Shown here: positions 46,913 through 56,769 of the stretch, piece by piece
Layout of the letters: each line of letters begins with the position of its first letter
Numbering within the stretch: position 1 is the stretch's first letter
DNA from: Pollenia angustigena
Taxonomy: Eukaryota; Arthropoda; Insecta; Diptera; Polleniidae
Assembly (NCBI GenBank): GCA_930367215.1
Contig: OV884059.1
Location: forward strand, 156,610,511 to 156,674,510
DNA length: 64,000 nt
Direction of reading: 5' to 3'
Program-made: the position numbers and the translations under genes
Notes under the pieces: generated by a model
What the model was told of the DNA's origin: nothing
Seen by the model: the letters and a program-made list of their open reading frames with translations, nothing else
The model's database searches: none

Positions 46913-46977
46913 GATGAAGTTTCCTGATGATCTGGCCTAAGCAACCAGTGAAATGCATAGGAATAGCTTATCCCATC
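46913..46977 (+). ncRNA. Candidate type I hammerhead ribozyme, copy B
   Basis: CTGATGA at 46924-46930, stem II CTGG/CCAG, GAAA at 46950-46953, then a shortened but still self-complementary stem III, ATGCAT, followed by the cleavage A. Stem I partners GATG/CATC and AAG/CTT are kept. Relative to copy A stem III has lost two central bases (GC) yet stays a palindrome. Confidence 0.65.
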
Positions 46978-47066
46978 AACAATAAATTTCAAGTGTTTTT
47001 ATCAATAATAAAAACTGGGAATTAAGCATGAATAACAAAATCTTTTGAAATTAAAATTTAAGAAAA

Positions 47067-48050
47067 CATTGAACAACTGCTCAATTTAAGTAAATATTAT
47101 AAAAATTAAACACCTTTAACAAACATTTTAAAGGTGGAACATTCCCCATCAATTATTGATAGGTACCAATTTCGATTAAATAAATTGTTTCTTTCTATTT
47201 CATTTTGGGTGCGTTTTATTTGAATAATATATTTTTTTCCGTTGTTTTGTACTTAAACCTGGAGATACGTTTCGTGACATTTCATTTTATCTTTAAGATT
47301 ATTAAATGATTGACAATTCTTTGTTTTCTTTATTTTTTCAGATAATTAATATTTTTTTTCAATTATTGCCACAGTTTTGCGTCATAATCAGTTTCTCGAG
47401 ATTTTCAAGGCAGATGACTTCTTATCAATTAAATGTTTAATTGAAAAAAAAGAAAAAAAAATCGTTATCAATTAACCACAAGCGAAATTTTTTGTTGACC
47501 TAAAATTTAAAAAAAAAGAAAAAAAAAGTTTTGTGTACTTAAAATTTCATTGCACGTTAAGTTATTTAAACAGAATTATCAAACAAAACTTTTGTGTCAT
47601 TAAATAAATCTCTCGGCAAAAAATCAAAGCTCTATCTAAATATAATTGAAAGGAGACATTGACTTAAATAAGTAAAACAAAAAAAAAAAAAAAAAAAAAA
47701 ATAGTCTTGCTTACCATCCATCTTCATTAGATGGACGAATAAATGAATGAATTAGTTTGCGTTGTATTTAGGTCCCCTTTCGGGTGCGTTTTCGAATTGA
47801 AAACAAAAAATAAAATTTCTTCTTCATTGGTCGCAGCAAAATAGTTGATGATTTCCATTTGTTTATGCAGAGCAGAAACAAGACATTTTAAAATAAAAAA
47901 AGAAACAAAAAATATTCATAATAATTATTTTATGGTAAAATAGAAAACTATAAACAAAAGTAGTAATACTCATGCTATGTTATTTTCAAGTTGTAGTACA
48001 GTGGTTTAGAAGTTAATAAAATTGCAATAAATGTATATTTTAACTGACTA
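47067..48050. other. AT-rich sequence without recognised feature
   Basis: A tract of about 24 bases at 47679-47702. T- and A-rich stretches throughout. No open frame of note, no element ends recognised. Confidence 0.45.
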
Positions 48051-48176
48051 TTTCCGATTTGAAAAATAATTCTTTCTTTCGCACAACTACATTTAATACA
48101 AAAACAATTTCTTTATTCTTTGTTTTTGTTTCAAATGTAATTGTTCAAAAGACAGAATTCTTTCGCATATCGGAAA
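48051..48176. repeat. Long hairpin element 3
   Basis: 126 bp. TTTCCGAT at both ends (inverted), imperfect outer arms, then inner arms ACTACATTTAATACAAAAAC and complement around an 11-nt loop. The inner core is shared with 31038-31174 and 41817-41947. Arms differ at several positions, so this copy is older than the one at 41817. Confidence 0.7.
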
Positions 48177-48189
48177 TGGGCTATAAGTA

Positions 48190-48976
48190 TAGGGTAATTT
48201 TTTAAGAGCTATAGGAAAGTTTAAAAAAAACACATAAAATTCAGAAAAAAGCATGAAATCTTTATTTGAATCGATAGTACGGTCCATATAATTTAATGTT
48301 TGAAGATTATTTCATGCCTCAAATGGTCCATCCGCTTAGTCCAATTTTGGCGTACTCTATCCAACATTTCGGCCGGTATCTTAGGAATAAATGCTTCAAT
48401 GTTGTCTTCCAATGCGTCAATTGAAGCGGGCATGTGTGTATAGACATGAGCTTTAACATAGCCCCACAAAAAATAGTCTAAAGGCGTTAAATCGCACGAT
48501 CTAGGCGGCCAATTGACCGGTCCCGAACGTGAAATAAAATGTTCACCGAACTCGCCTCTCATAAAGTCCATTGTAAAGCGAGCTGTGTGGCATGTGGCAC
48601 AATCTTGTTGAACAACATGTCATGCAAGTCAAGCTCTAGCATTTTGGGCAAAAAAAGTTGGATAATAAATCACGGTAGCGCTCACCATTCACAGCTACGT
48701 TACGATTCGCATCATCTTTGAAGAAGAACGGTCCAATGATGCCACCAGCCCATAAACCGCACCAATCTGGATGCATTGGTAGCTCTTGCAATGCTTCTGG
48801 CTGATCTTCACTCCAAAATCGACAATTCTGCTTATTAACGTACCTAAATTTGCAAGCGTTTCATGGTTAAATTATAGACCAAACTGAAGATGTTTGACAG
48901 TGAAACAAAACACGAAACGTGCGTCAGCTGCTTAAACCAGTGTTGCCAAAAAGATAATAGCTAAAAAATCACCCGA
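48190..48976 (-). mobile_element. mariner element, GGGTGATTTTTTA ends, internally deleted, minus
   Basis: Minus-strand sister of 44466-45287 with the same ends and flanking TA (48188-48189, 48977-48978). It has lost the DNA-binding half and kept the catalytic half, so the two deletion derivatives are complementary. About 787 bp. Confidence 0.85.
48293..48850 (-). pseudogene. mariner transposase, catalytic half
   Basis: Minus strand: YVNKQNCRFWSEDQPEALQE at about 48840, then WCGLWAGGIIGPFFFKDDAN and VAVNGERYRDLLSNFF, a frameshifted LDLHDM..QDCATCHTA block holding the second catalytic D, and the open frame 48571-48293: MDFMRGEFGEHFISRSGPVN, WPPRSCDLTPLDYFLWGYVK and AHVYTHMPASIDALED, ending LRHEIIFKH. 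From the D of QD to the D of PLD is about 41 residues, the DD41D (rosa-like) spacing. The VTV before WCG is lost, as is the first catalytic D. Inactive. Confidence 0.85.
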
Positions 48977-49370
48977 TATAAGACGGTAATCCAGAGTTGC
49001 CAGAACTGTTTGATAGGAATATGCCAAAACTTCAAAAATAAATCGGTTTAAATCTTAAAATGAAGATAATATGTTAAGATTAAAACCTAAAAGTTTTTAT
49101 AGATTAAATTTACTAAAAATATGCTAAATTTTTACAAAAAAAAAAAAAAATTTAAAATCTGCTGAATTTTTATAAAAAAATATGGTAAATAAAAAGAAAT
49201 TTTATTATATATTTCATAAAAACTTTTATTTTTTAAATATAAATAAAAATACTTTTATTTCTTGATTATTTATATGCTAAAATTATAACACTGAGGTAAT
49301 CTGTCATTACTCTAAGTACAAAACAATTATCTGTGTATCAGATAATAGTCTGAGTATAGAATAATAACCT

Positions 49371-49387
49371 CCCCCCCCCCCCCCCCC
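49371..49387. repeat. 17-base C homopolymer
   Basis: An uninterrupted run of C in an otherwise AT-rich region, right after CTGAGTATAGAATAATAACCT. Prone to length error in sequencing. Confidence 0.9.
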
Positions 49388-49714
49388 TTAGTGGCGACTC
49401 CTAGACATTCTCAAAACATACTTGTTCCTTATCACCATCCAATATGGTACCCTGCAGCGCTTAGAATGCCCCTTCACGGGTCAAATGTATAACATACCCC
49501 ACTTTATTTTTCATCCCCATCATTTGTCCCTAAGTTACCTACCCGAAATCTCTATTTCTTAAGGGGGCTCCCATACAAAAAGTATGACTGACCTCCATTG
49601 GTCTTTCGTCTTAAACATTTTCTCAAATAATACTTGATAAAATAACCCACTTTTGGGTTACGCGAGTATATGTTGTGAGAATGTTGCATTTCAAAATAAC
49701 GTAATATCTCGAAA

Positions 49715-49770
49715 TCAAATGCTAACCTAAAAACTGTTAGCACCACTGGATTCAGCGTACCTGAAATAGG
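49715..49770 (-). repeat. Fragment shared with the 67-bp-TIR element
   Basis: On the minus strand, ACGCTGAATCCAGTGGTGCT followed by AAC...TTTTTAGGTTAGC matches 61248-61298 inside the element at 60651-61366. It is probably a relic of another copy; the ends were not found. Confidence 0.6.
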
Positions 49771-49837
49771 ATAACCCAAATCAAATCTTATTTTAATATT
49801 TTTTTATTTTATATCCTTAAGCGAGTGTGGCTGCCAA

Positions 49838-50500
49838 TCTATATATATAAAAAAGGATGTGTGTATGTATTAATGTATGTAACGTATGGGCTCCAAAACG
49901 GCTGGGCCGATTTTGATGAAATTTTCAGGGAATCTTCAGAATATTCAGGCGGGTGACACTGTGAAGTCTGATTTTTGATTGTCGGTCTGCGGGCGGAGGG
50001 GCGTGGCAAAATCCAATTTTCATATTGCACCACCAATGACATATATATAATTTGGACGATTTTTTCTTTAAAATGATCGCCATGGTCCAACTGAGATTTA
50101 TACGAAAAGAAAATTTTGCCCCGTCGACTTTTACGCCCACTTTTTTCGAATTACTTAAAATCAGAAAATGGCTCCATCGATTTGACAAATTTTTCTTTCA
50201 AATGTTCGTATTAATCCATTTTAAGTTTTGATCGAAAGAAAAATTTACCACGCGTACTTTTACGCCCACTTTTTCTATTAAGTGCATAACTTGAGAACGG
50301 CTTGACCGATTTGGACGATTTTTTTATAATGGTCCAACTTAGGTTTTTACGGAAAGAAAATTTTTCCCGCCCACTTTAACGCCCACTTTTTTCGATTTAC
50401 CTAAAATCAGAAAACGGCTCCATCGATTTGACTAATTTTAAAAATCGAACGCAAACATTTTTCCTATTTTGGACAGGACAACGTCTGTCGGGTCAGCTAG
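49838..50500 (+). mobile_element. Non-autonomous Helitron
   Basis: Starts TCTATATATATAAAAAAGG after an A and ends GGGTCAGCTAG before a T, i.e. insertion between A and T without duplication. A hairpin GACAG-(8 nt)-CTGTC ends 7 nt before CTAG. These are the Helitron hallmarks. The body repeats a ~190-bp module with CGCCCACTTTTT and AAACGGCTCCATCGATTTGAC-like blocks. No Rep/helicase. Confidence 0.85.
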
Positions 50501-50582
50501 TATTCAAAATATTTCGAGCTAGTGGATTTGGGCAGTTTAAGCCTTTTTAACTGCATATTTGAGATTCTTGTAAATTCTATTT

Positions 50583-51150
50583 TTAATTGTGAATTCTAAA
50601 CATAAAAGGGGGCAGCTGTGTTATTCGAAGCAGTTTCTTTTGGCGCCTTTGGATTTTTTTAACTTTCGAGGCCAAGGTTGAGCCCCATAACTGAATACCG
50701 TAGCTCCAAATTGGCTTTAAGATAGAGTTGTTAAGTAGAAGTTTGCAATCGAGACTAAGAAATTTTAATTTGAATGGCTTAGTTTCATTTAAGTTAATTT
50801 TGCGTGACGCTATGTAAATGTTATATGTACGCATTTTTGCTCATTGACCTTTATCCTCCATTGTTTTAACCACTTTTCCAGTTCAATTATATGGTTCTGT
50901 AGGTAACGAGATGCTTCATGACGGTTTTAAAAAAGCTGTTGAAGTTTGTGTATAGTTGTTTGTCTGCATGTCCGAAGTATGTATTAAATACATTTAATGG
51001 AGTGCCTAAGATGCATCCTTGTGGGTCTCCAGAGTCAATTGGCTAAGGAGAACTTAAAAATCGCCTGCCTTAATTATAAATTTTCGACCGTCTAATTCGC
51101 TTTCTAACTTGTGTGCGTGTTATCGGGTAGAGTTCGATTCAATTTATAAG
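50583..51150 (-). pseudogene. Jockey-type non-LTR retrotransposon fragment
   Basis: Minus strand. Around 51030 the reading SGDPQGCILGTPLN corresponds to the QG block of reverse transcriptase. HIIELEKWLKQWRIKVNEQK (about 50890-50830) and, at 50834-50583, CKLLLNNSILKPIWSYGIQL with WGSTLASKVKKIQR match the conserved end of Jockey RT (LYKAILKPIW.YGIQLWG). Frameshifts separate the pieces, the catalytic YADD segment is not recognisable, and both ends are missing. Confidence 0.8.
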
Positions 51151-51350
51151 AAGGTAGTTTCGAAAAAGTAGGAGTATAAAACGACAGTCTGAGTATAAGA
51201 CAGTGACCGCAGTAAAAGACTATGATTTGAGTATAGCAATCAAAGATCAAAACAACTTTTTTCACAGTTTAAGTAAATTATTTAAAAATAAATCTGTTTC
51301 TTAATAAAAAATAAAAGATTAACATTAATATAATTTATACTAATGTTTTA

Positions 51351-51892
51351 TTATACCCACACCACAATAGTGGAGAGGGTATTATGCATTTGTGCTGATG
51401 TGTGTAACGCCTTAAAATATTGGTCCAAGACCCACATTAAAGCATACCGATCGTCTTAGAATCACTATCTTCACCACGAGGGAAGATAGGGGGAAATTTC
51501 TTCCTCTCAGAAACTATCAAACCGATTTCAACGAAATTTAAAACATAGATAGAACCATATCTATGTATATGGACACAAAATGTATGCATTTTTAAAAAAT
51601 AGGACCGCGAGGGGAGATAGGGGCAATTTCTGCCTCTCAAACCGATTTTAATGAAATTTAAAACATAGATAGATCCATATCTATATGGACACATTAGCTA
51701 TACAGTTTTTCAAAAATAGGACCACAAGTGGAGGTAGGGGGCCTCTCACAAACTTTCAAACAGATTTTTATGAAGTTTATAAGCATAGATCTATATTTAT
51801 ATGGACACATAAGCATGATGTGTTTTAAAATACTGTGGTGTAGGGTATCATATGGTCGGGCTTGACCGACTATACCTTTTTACTTGTTTTTT
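51351..51892. repeat. Dispersed ATACCC-family repeat, fairly complete copy
   Basis: Runs from TTATACCCACACCACAATAG to GGTCGGGCTTGACCGACTAT and a TTTTTACTTG end; the inverse orientation of 13911-14277 with the same two end blocks. AACCGATTT.AA.GAAATTTA occurs twice (51518 and 51640), showing an internal duplication of about 125 bp. No coding. Confidence 0.7.
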
Positions 51893-52421
51893 ATGTATTA
51901 TAGTTTTATAAATATTTTATAAAAAGACTTTTCTCTTATACTGTATAACTTTATTAATTAGAGTATAATACGATTAAAACTTTTTTAACCACTGTTCAAA
52001 GTATGCTTGTATATATTTAAATACAATTAAACTATTTGGTCAGTTTTTTTGATAATAATTTATATAAATCAGCCGTTAAAAACAACATTTCAATAGACAT
52101 ACACAAAAAATACAAACACTTTAGTTCGTAAATACAAAAAGTTGACAATAAATGCTTGTACGATTGAATATGTCTGTGGTATTTTCAAGATAATTTTTCT
52201 TACAACTGGGAGACAACAACAACAATACGATAGATTAAGAGAATAAAAAACATAACAGCAGACAGACAGAGGCACGTCTAACTGATAGGTGTAACGAGTC
52301 TATGAAAGTAGGCCTACCATCTCGGTTTAATATGCTGTAGTGTCATTACACAAAAATAAAATGAAAAAAAACCACTAAAGAAAAATAATAATGAAAATAA
52401 AAAATAAAACAGTAGTTACTT
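51893..52421. other. AT-rich spacer
   Basis: No element or gene recognised. A GAGTATAATACGATT motif near 51961 resembles the degenerate repeat at 40490. Confidence 0.4.
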
Positions 52422-52544
52422 AAGGGTACTTTACACTATTACACAAGTCTTTCGTATTCCATAATACTTTGTGAGATAGAAATCTAATGAGTTTTGTTGC
52501 GACTGTCAAAAAATCGAATTAAACATTACAGTTTGTATGCACAC

Positions 52545-52851
52545 ACAGAAAAAATTTTGCACCAGTCAAAGCATTAATCAAAAATAAAATCAATTTTAAT
52601 TAAAAATTTAATCAAGTGTGAATTAAATGTTTAATCAAGTGAATTGAACGTTTAATCAAATGAATTAATAGTTTAATTGATATTATTAATTTGTTTACTG
52701 TTGCAAATTAATATTGCCAATTATGCGTTTAATATACTTGATTAAAAGTTTAATTCACTTGATTAAACGTTTAATTAACTTGATTAAATTTTAAATTAAA
52801 ACAGATTTTACTTTAAATAAATGCTTCTACCGGTGCAAAATTTAATCTGTG
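52545..52851. mobile_element. MITE, TTTAATCAAGT sub-repeats, copy 1
   Basis: Ends CACAGAAAAAATTTTGCACC and the inverse of CACAGATTAAATTTTGCACC. Inside, TTTAATCAAGTGAATTAAACG-type units are repeated in both orientations around a central TTAATTTGTTTACTG. 307 bp, strongly palindromic. Confidence 0.75.
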
Positions 52852-53100
52852 CACTATCACACATGAAATGAAAAGTGTTATTGTTTTTAAAAATTTCAAA
52901 AAACGAAGAAGTCGTATGAGATGTCAAACTGTTTTTCGTAATAATTGTCATTTTCATGACACTTTGCATTCAGACTATTACGCTTTCTCATTGAGCTTTT
53001 GACATGTATTAACTAAAAGTATAATAGTGTTAACTAGCCTTTAAGGCTTCTTTACACAATTAAACAAGTCTTTCGTATTCCACAATACTATAATACAATA

Positions 53101-53364
53101 ATAAAAGCATTAATCAAATATAAAATCATTTATAATTAAAAATTTAATCAAGTGCATTAATCGTTTAATTAAGTGAATTAAACGTTTAATTGATATTATT
53201 AATTTGTTTACTGTTTTAAATAAACCCCGCCAATTAAACGTTTAATAGACTTGATAAAAAGTTTAATTCACTTGATTAAATGTTAATTAACTTGATTAAA
53301 TTTTTTATTAAAACTGATTTTGTTTTTAATTAATGCTTTTACTGATGCACATTATTTTTCTGTG
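53101..53364. mobile_element. MITE, TTTAATCAAGT sub-repeats, copy 2
   Basis: Same interior as 52545-52851 (AAGCATTAATCAAA, AATTTAATCAAGTG, TTAATTTGTTTACTG, TGCACATTATTTTTCTGTGC) with a truncated left end. It sits at the equivalent place in the second tandem unit. Confidence 0.7.
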
Positions 53365-53500
53365 CACTATTACACATGAACATGTTTTTGTTAAAATTAT
53401 CAAATGAAAAGTGTTATTGCTTAGAAAAATTTCAAAAAACGATGAAGTCCAATTATTTTTTTTAATACTTGTCATTTTCATAAACTAGCCTTTAAGGCTA

Positions 53501-54507
53501 CACAGAAAAAATTATTTTTTCAATTCAAACAAAAAATTTGTAGAATCAAAAACTTTTTTGTCTGAAATCGGTCCTACAAACAAATTCGCATATTCAAACA
53601 ATTTATTTTTTATTGAAAAAAACGCCGATTTTTTCAAACAAATAATTTTACAGAATCAAACAAAATGTTTACTGAAATTCATATACATTTTAAACAAATA
53701 ATTTTGCTGAATCAACCAAAAAAGTTTTGGCACAAGCAATGACACGCACACAAGCAAGCACTGTTGGTGAAGATGAAGCAGAGCAGAGCGGCCGGCTGGC
53801 TTTGAGACACATTTTTTTGTTGGAATAATTTTTGAACGAAGTCTAATTTATAAACACAATGTTTTTCTTCGTCACTCACTTTAGCTGCATCCTTTCCTTT
53901 GCTTATGAAGAAGAAATGTAACCAAAAACGGCGGCAGACCGACTCGATATGTTTTTCGTCATCATTCTATATTTGTATTTGAAACTACATATTTGAAAAA
54001 ATTGAATACGGGATTTTTTTTTTTTTACCAACTTTGAAACCAACCAAAAATTTATTTTGTTTCTTATAATGTTGTCATTTCTGTTGTTTAAAAAAAATGA
54101 AACGTTTTTTTACCTGTTATTGTTTTTGTTGTTTTTTTACTACAAACCTCGTCACGCTATTTTATCATTTTTCTTATTGCTGTACTTTTTTAAAGCGTCC
54201 AAAAATAGACTGCATGTGTTTTTTGTTGTAGTTCTTATATTTATCATAAAGAAGTGTTGCTTACAATCAATAAAACAAATGCAAAAGGACGATAACATTA
54301 AAAAGCATTAAATATTTCATACAAAATTATGAAAACTTGAAACCAATAGCGCGTTAATTATATTTTTGAAGAGTTGTCCACATTTTTGTTGGTTAAATAA
54401 AAATCAAACAAAAATATTGATTGAATCAGTAAAAAAATTTGTAGAAATCAAAAAAAATTTCAAACAAGCGTTTGTTTGAAAATAATTCGGCAATAATTTT
54501 TTCTGTG
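53501..54507. mobile_element. TA-flanked MITE, CACAGAAAAAATTATTTT ends, copy 2
   Basis: 1007 bp, reverse orientation relative to 17242-17850. It lies exactly within the left end of the third tandem unit: AAGGC-TA-[element]-TA-CTTTACAC, which proves a TA target duplication for this family. It carries about 400 bp (53880-54280) absent from the other copy; a frame of 84 codons there is low-complexity. Confidence 0.85.
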
Positions 54508-54667
54508 TACTTTACACTTTCACACAATTCTTACATATTTTGCCGAAAATGCTTCCCTGATCTAACTTTTATTTAAAAATATTCAAAAAACCATACAGAT
54601 TAATCATGGCAGGTTTGTTATTTCCTTTAAAATACATAAGACCTGTGTGATAGTGTAAAGTAGCCTT

Positions 54668-55439
54668 TATCAATTGTTTGAACATACATTTTGTAAATAA
54701 ACTTAATATGTACTTGGGTGTATCTAAAAACAAAAACATTGTGTATTTTTAACCATTCAATAAACCAGTCACGTGTTGTAAATGAATCTACTAAAATAAT
54801 ATGCAGATGTATTTCTATTTTACATGAATAATTTTTCTCTAACTCGTGGTTCTCACATGTAAAAGTTTCTTACACCAAATTATATAAAAAAAAACACATT
54901 TTATAGAAGAAAAGATATAAAAATATCATTAAGTAAATATTTATGAAAATTTTGTAAAAATATTTATTTTTAATTTGGAAACGATTCATATGCATCTGCT
55001 TAACTCGGCCGTTAACTGTGGTGACGTGCTTTGAGATTTGATCCAAACTTTTGTGGTTTTGTTTGAGATAAAGAATTGCACAGTAGCTGTGTAAGCAAGA
55101 AGTATCTATATGGTAATAAAAAATTACTTGGTTTAAAAAAATTAAATAAAATAAGATAATAAAATTGAAGGGTTTATTGTAATAAGATCATAAGTCACCT
55201 GATATGAAAAACTGGGTTTATGTGTTTCTCCTATTGATAATAACCACCCCAAGATCCCCTCAAATGATTTAAGCTATTTTCCAATTCGTCTCTGATTAAG
55301 ACGATATTTGACTTTTTCAATTTTTTTTGTAATAACACCATAAGCTACACCCATTTTTACGGCTTGCAATAAAACATTGAATTTCGAAGAAGTTTTGTAT
55401 GAAAGTCATGATTAATTAATTTTTCTTTTTGTTAGAACC
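54668..55439. other. AT-rich sequence without recognised feature
   Basis: No open frame, element end or microsatellite of note. Confidence 0.4.
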
Positions 55440-55524
55440 ATCTCTAAGGGGATGACCCATACTAATGCATTTCATTATCTTTGAACTAGGAAAATAGGTT
55501 ATAGGAAGGAGTATAGAGGGAATA
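55440..55524 (-). pseudogene. LINE C-terminal tail, left part of a split copy
   Basis: Minus strand, continuing from 57560 across the hAT insertion: with one copy of the 8-bp duplication removed, the reading is NVHKHYSLYTPSYNLFS and a stop (TAG at 55498-55496). This shows the hAT landed inside the last codons of the LINE frame. The few bases beyond the stop are its 3' untranslated region; no tail found. Confidence 0.7.
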
Positions 55525-55879
55525 GTGTTTGTTAGAGTTGTCAATTATTCGCCTGTCAACTTTGTTCGAATAATTCAAATAATTGTTTTTGTTCGTTCGA
55601 TCAAACGATTAAATCTTAAAAATTATTCGATTAATCGATGAGAATACCGAATAAAAAATATTATTATTACAAAAAATTTACGTTTTTTAAATTGATACAA
55701 TTCCATTCCATTCATCTACAACTATCTTCTTTATTTTAATAATTGCTTGTCAAATATTTGATTAATAAGAACAAAAAAATACTATGAGTACTTAACACGG
55801 TTTTTGCTTACTAAACATTGGGATTATTTACAATCAGGGCTATGGCTACAATATTTTTTAGCTTTTCTACATTTTTTTA

Positions 55880-56630
55880 AAGGGTGGTCCAACCATAATG
55901 CACGATGTTACTTGTGAGTCACACTTTATTGTCAATTTTTTTGACAAACTTAACTTGACATTTCTCTGTTTTAGTGTTTGACAAATTCAACCATGGAAAG
56001 GTACACAATTGAGCAGCGCGCTATGATTGTTGAAGCCTTTTACGAAAATGGGCGTTCAAATCCAAATGCATTTCGGGCACTTCGTAGTTTTATTGGTCAG
56101 CATAATCGACTAAATGTGTCCACAATTGGGAGAATTGTGCGTTAATTTCAGCAAACCGGGTTTGTAGGAAATGTGAAAACAGCTGTGCATGCTCGCACAG
56201 CTAGTTGATAGGCTGGTGGCGTCATCGGGCCGCATTTCTTCGACAATGGTGTTCGATATCACGACATGATGACGGACTTCTTGTATCCAGAAATTGAGGA
56301 TATGAACATGGAAGATATGTGGTTCCAACTCTTTTGCGCGAGAAATTCAATGGTCGTGTTAAAGGAAAAATTGTACGTCAATAAGCCAAGAACAATTCAA
56401 GAGTTAAACGATAAGCACATTAACGATATAAAACCTTAATTTTGTCTCAGAATCATTGAAAATATTGGCCATCGGAAAGAGGTATGCCACTGTAGCCGTG
56501 GCGACCATTTGGCCGATATTTTGTTTCAAACATAGTTGTCATGGATCTTTCTGTAACAATAAAAAATATTCTCTGAAAACATTATGTTTTATTTATAATT
56601 AACATCGTGCGTTTTGGTTAGACCGCCCTT
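55880..56630 (+). mobile_element. mariner element, AAGGGTGGTCCAACC ends, deleted
   Basis: 751 bp. Left AAGGGTGGTCCAACC, right inverse AAGGGCGGTCTAACC, bordered by TA (55878-55879, 56631-56632). Related to 23295-24077 in ends and coding remains. Nested in the hAT element. Confidence 0.85.
55993..56535 (+). pseudogene. mariner transposase remnant
   Basis: ATG at 55993: MERYTIEQRAMIVEAFYENG, then SNPNAFRALRSFIGQHNRL and NVSTIGRIV before a stop at 56143. The rest of the DNA-binding domain and the first catalytic D are missing. Later pieces: GGVIGPHFF (about 56214), GVRYHDMMTDFLYPEIEDM, MEDMWFQL where relatives have MWFQQDGA (second catalytic D lost), KEKLYVNKPRTIQELN, and a C-terminal GDHLADILFQT. 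Inactive. Confidence 0.8.
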
Positions 56631-56769
56631 TATAAAAATCTTAAAAACAATGGTGCAGTGGGAAGAACTCAAAGATCTTCCGACGATAGAATGTTGTGAT
56701 TCTTGAAACATGTAAAGATCAGCCTGGGTTCAAATCCCAGCTTAGCCAAGAAACATTATCAATAAATTT

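Larger units (their letters stand above)
46504..47052 (+). mobile_element. Hammerhead-carrying, Penelope-like non-autonomous element, copy B (fullest)
   Basis: 549 bp flanked by AAAATTTAAGAAAA (46490-46503 and 47053-47066; up to 16 bp if CA is counted). Order: an inverted copy of the element's own 3' end, a direct copy of that end (together the palindrome 46504-46620), a spacer, a hairpin CTACAATTA..TAATTGTAG at about 46730, GGGGAAATGTAAGATGAGAT, the hammerhead, then AAAACTGGGAATTAAGCATG and AACAAAATCTTTTGAAATT. A direct 3'-end copy placed upstream plus an inverted stub is how Penelope elements with tandem pseudo-LTRs look. No reverse transcriptase is encoded. Confidence 0.75.
52422..54667. 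repeat. Three end-to-end copies of one TIR element
   Basis: Each copy starts AAGG.TACTTTACACTATTACACAA-like and ends in the inverse (GTGTAAAGTAGCCTT or AGCCTT). The joins AGCCTTTAAGGCT at 53037-53049 and 53487-53499 are right end and left end fused almost without spacer. Copies: about 52422-53043, 53041-53494 and 53494-54667 (the last split by a TA-flanked MITE). The first two share TTTCGTATTCCA.AATACT, AATGAAAAGTGTTATTG and ATTTCAAAAAACGA blocks and carry a related MITE at the same place, so the array arose partly by duplication. Confidence 0.75.

Noticed and set aside
46504..47052. Cut-and-paste foldback transposon instead of a retroelement
   Set aside because: Target duplications differ in length among copies, one copy is 5'-truncated, and a direct as well as an inverted terminal copy is present.
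54057..54311. 84-codon hydrophobic frame in the MITE at 53501-54507
   Set aside because: Phenylalanine/leucine-rich by T richness and inside a non-coding MITE; absent from the other copy.
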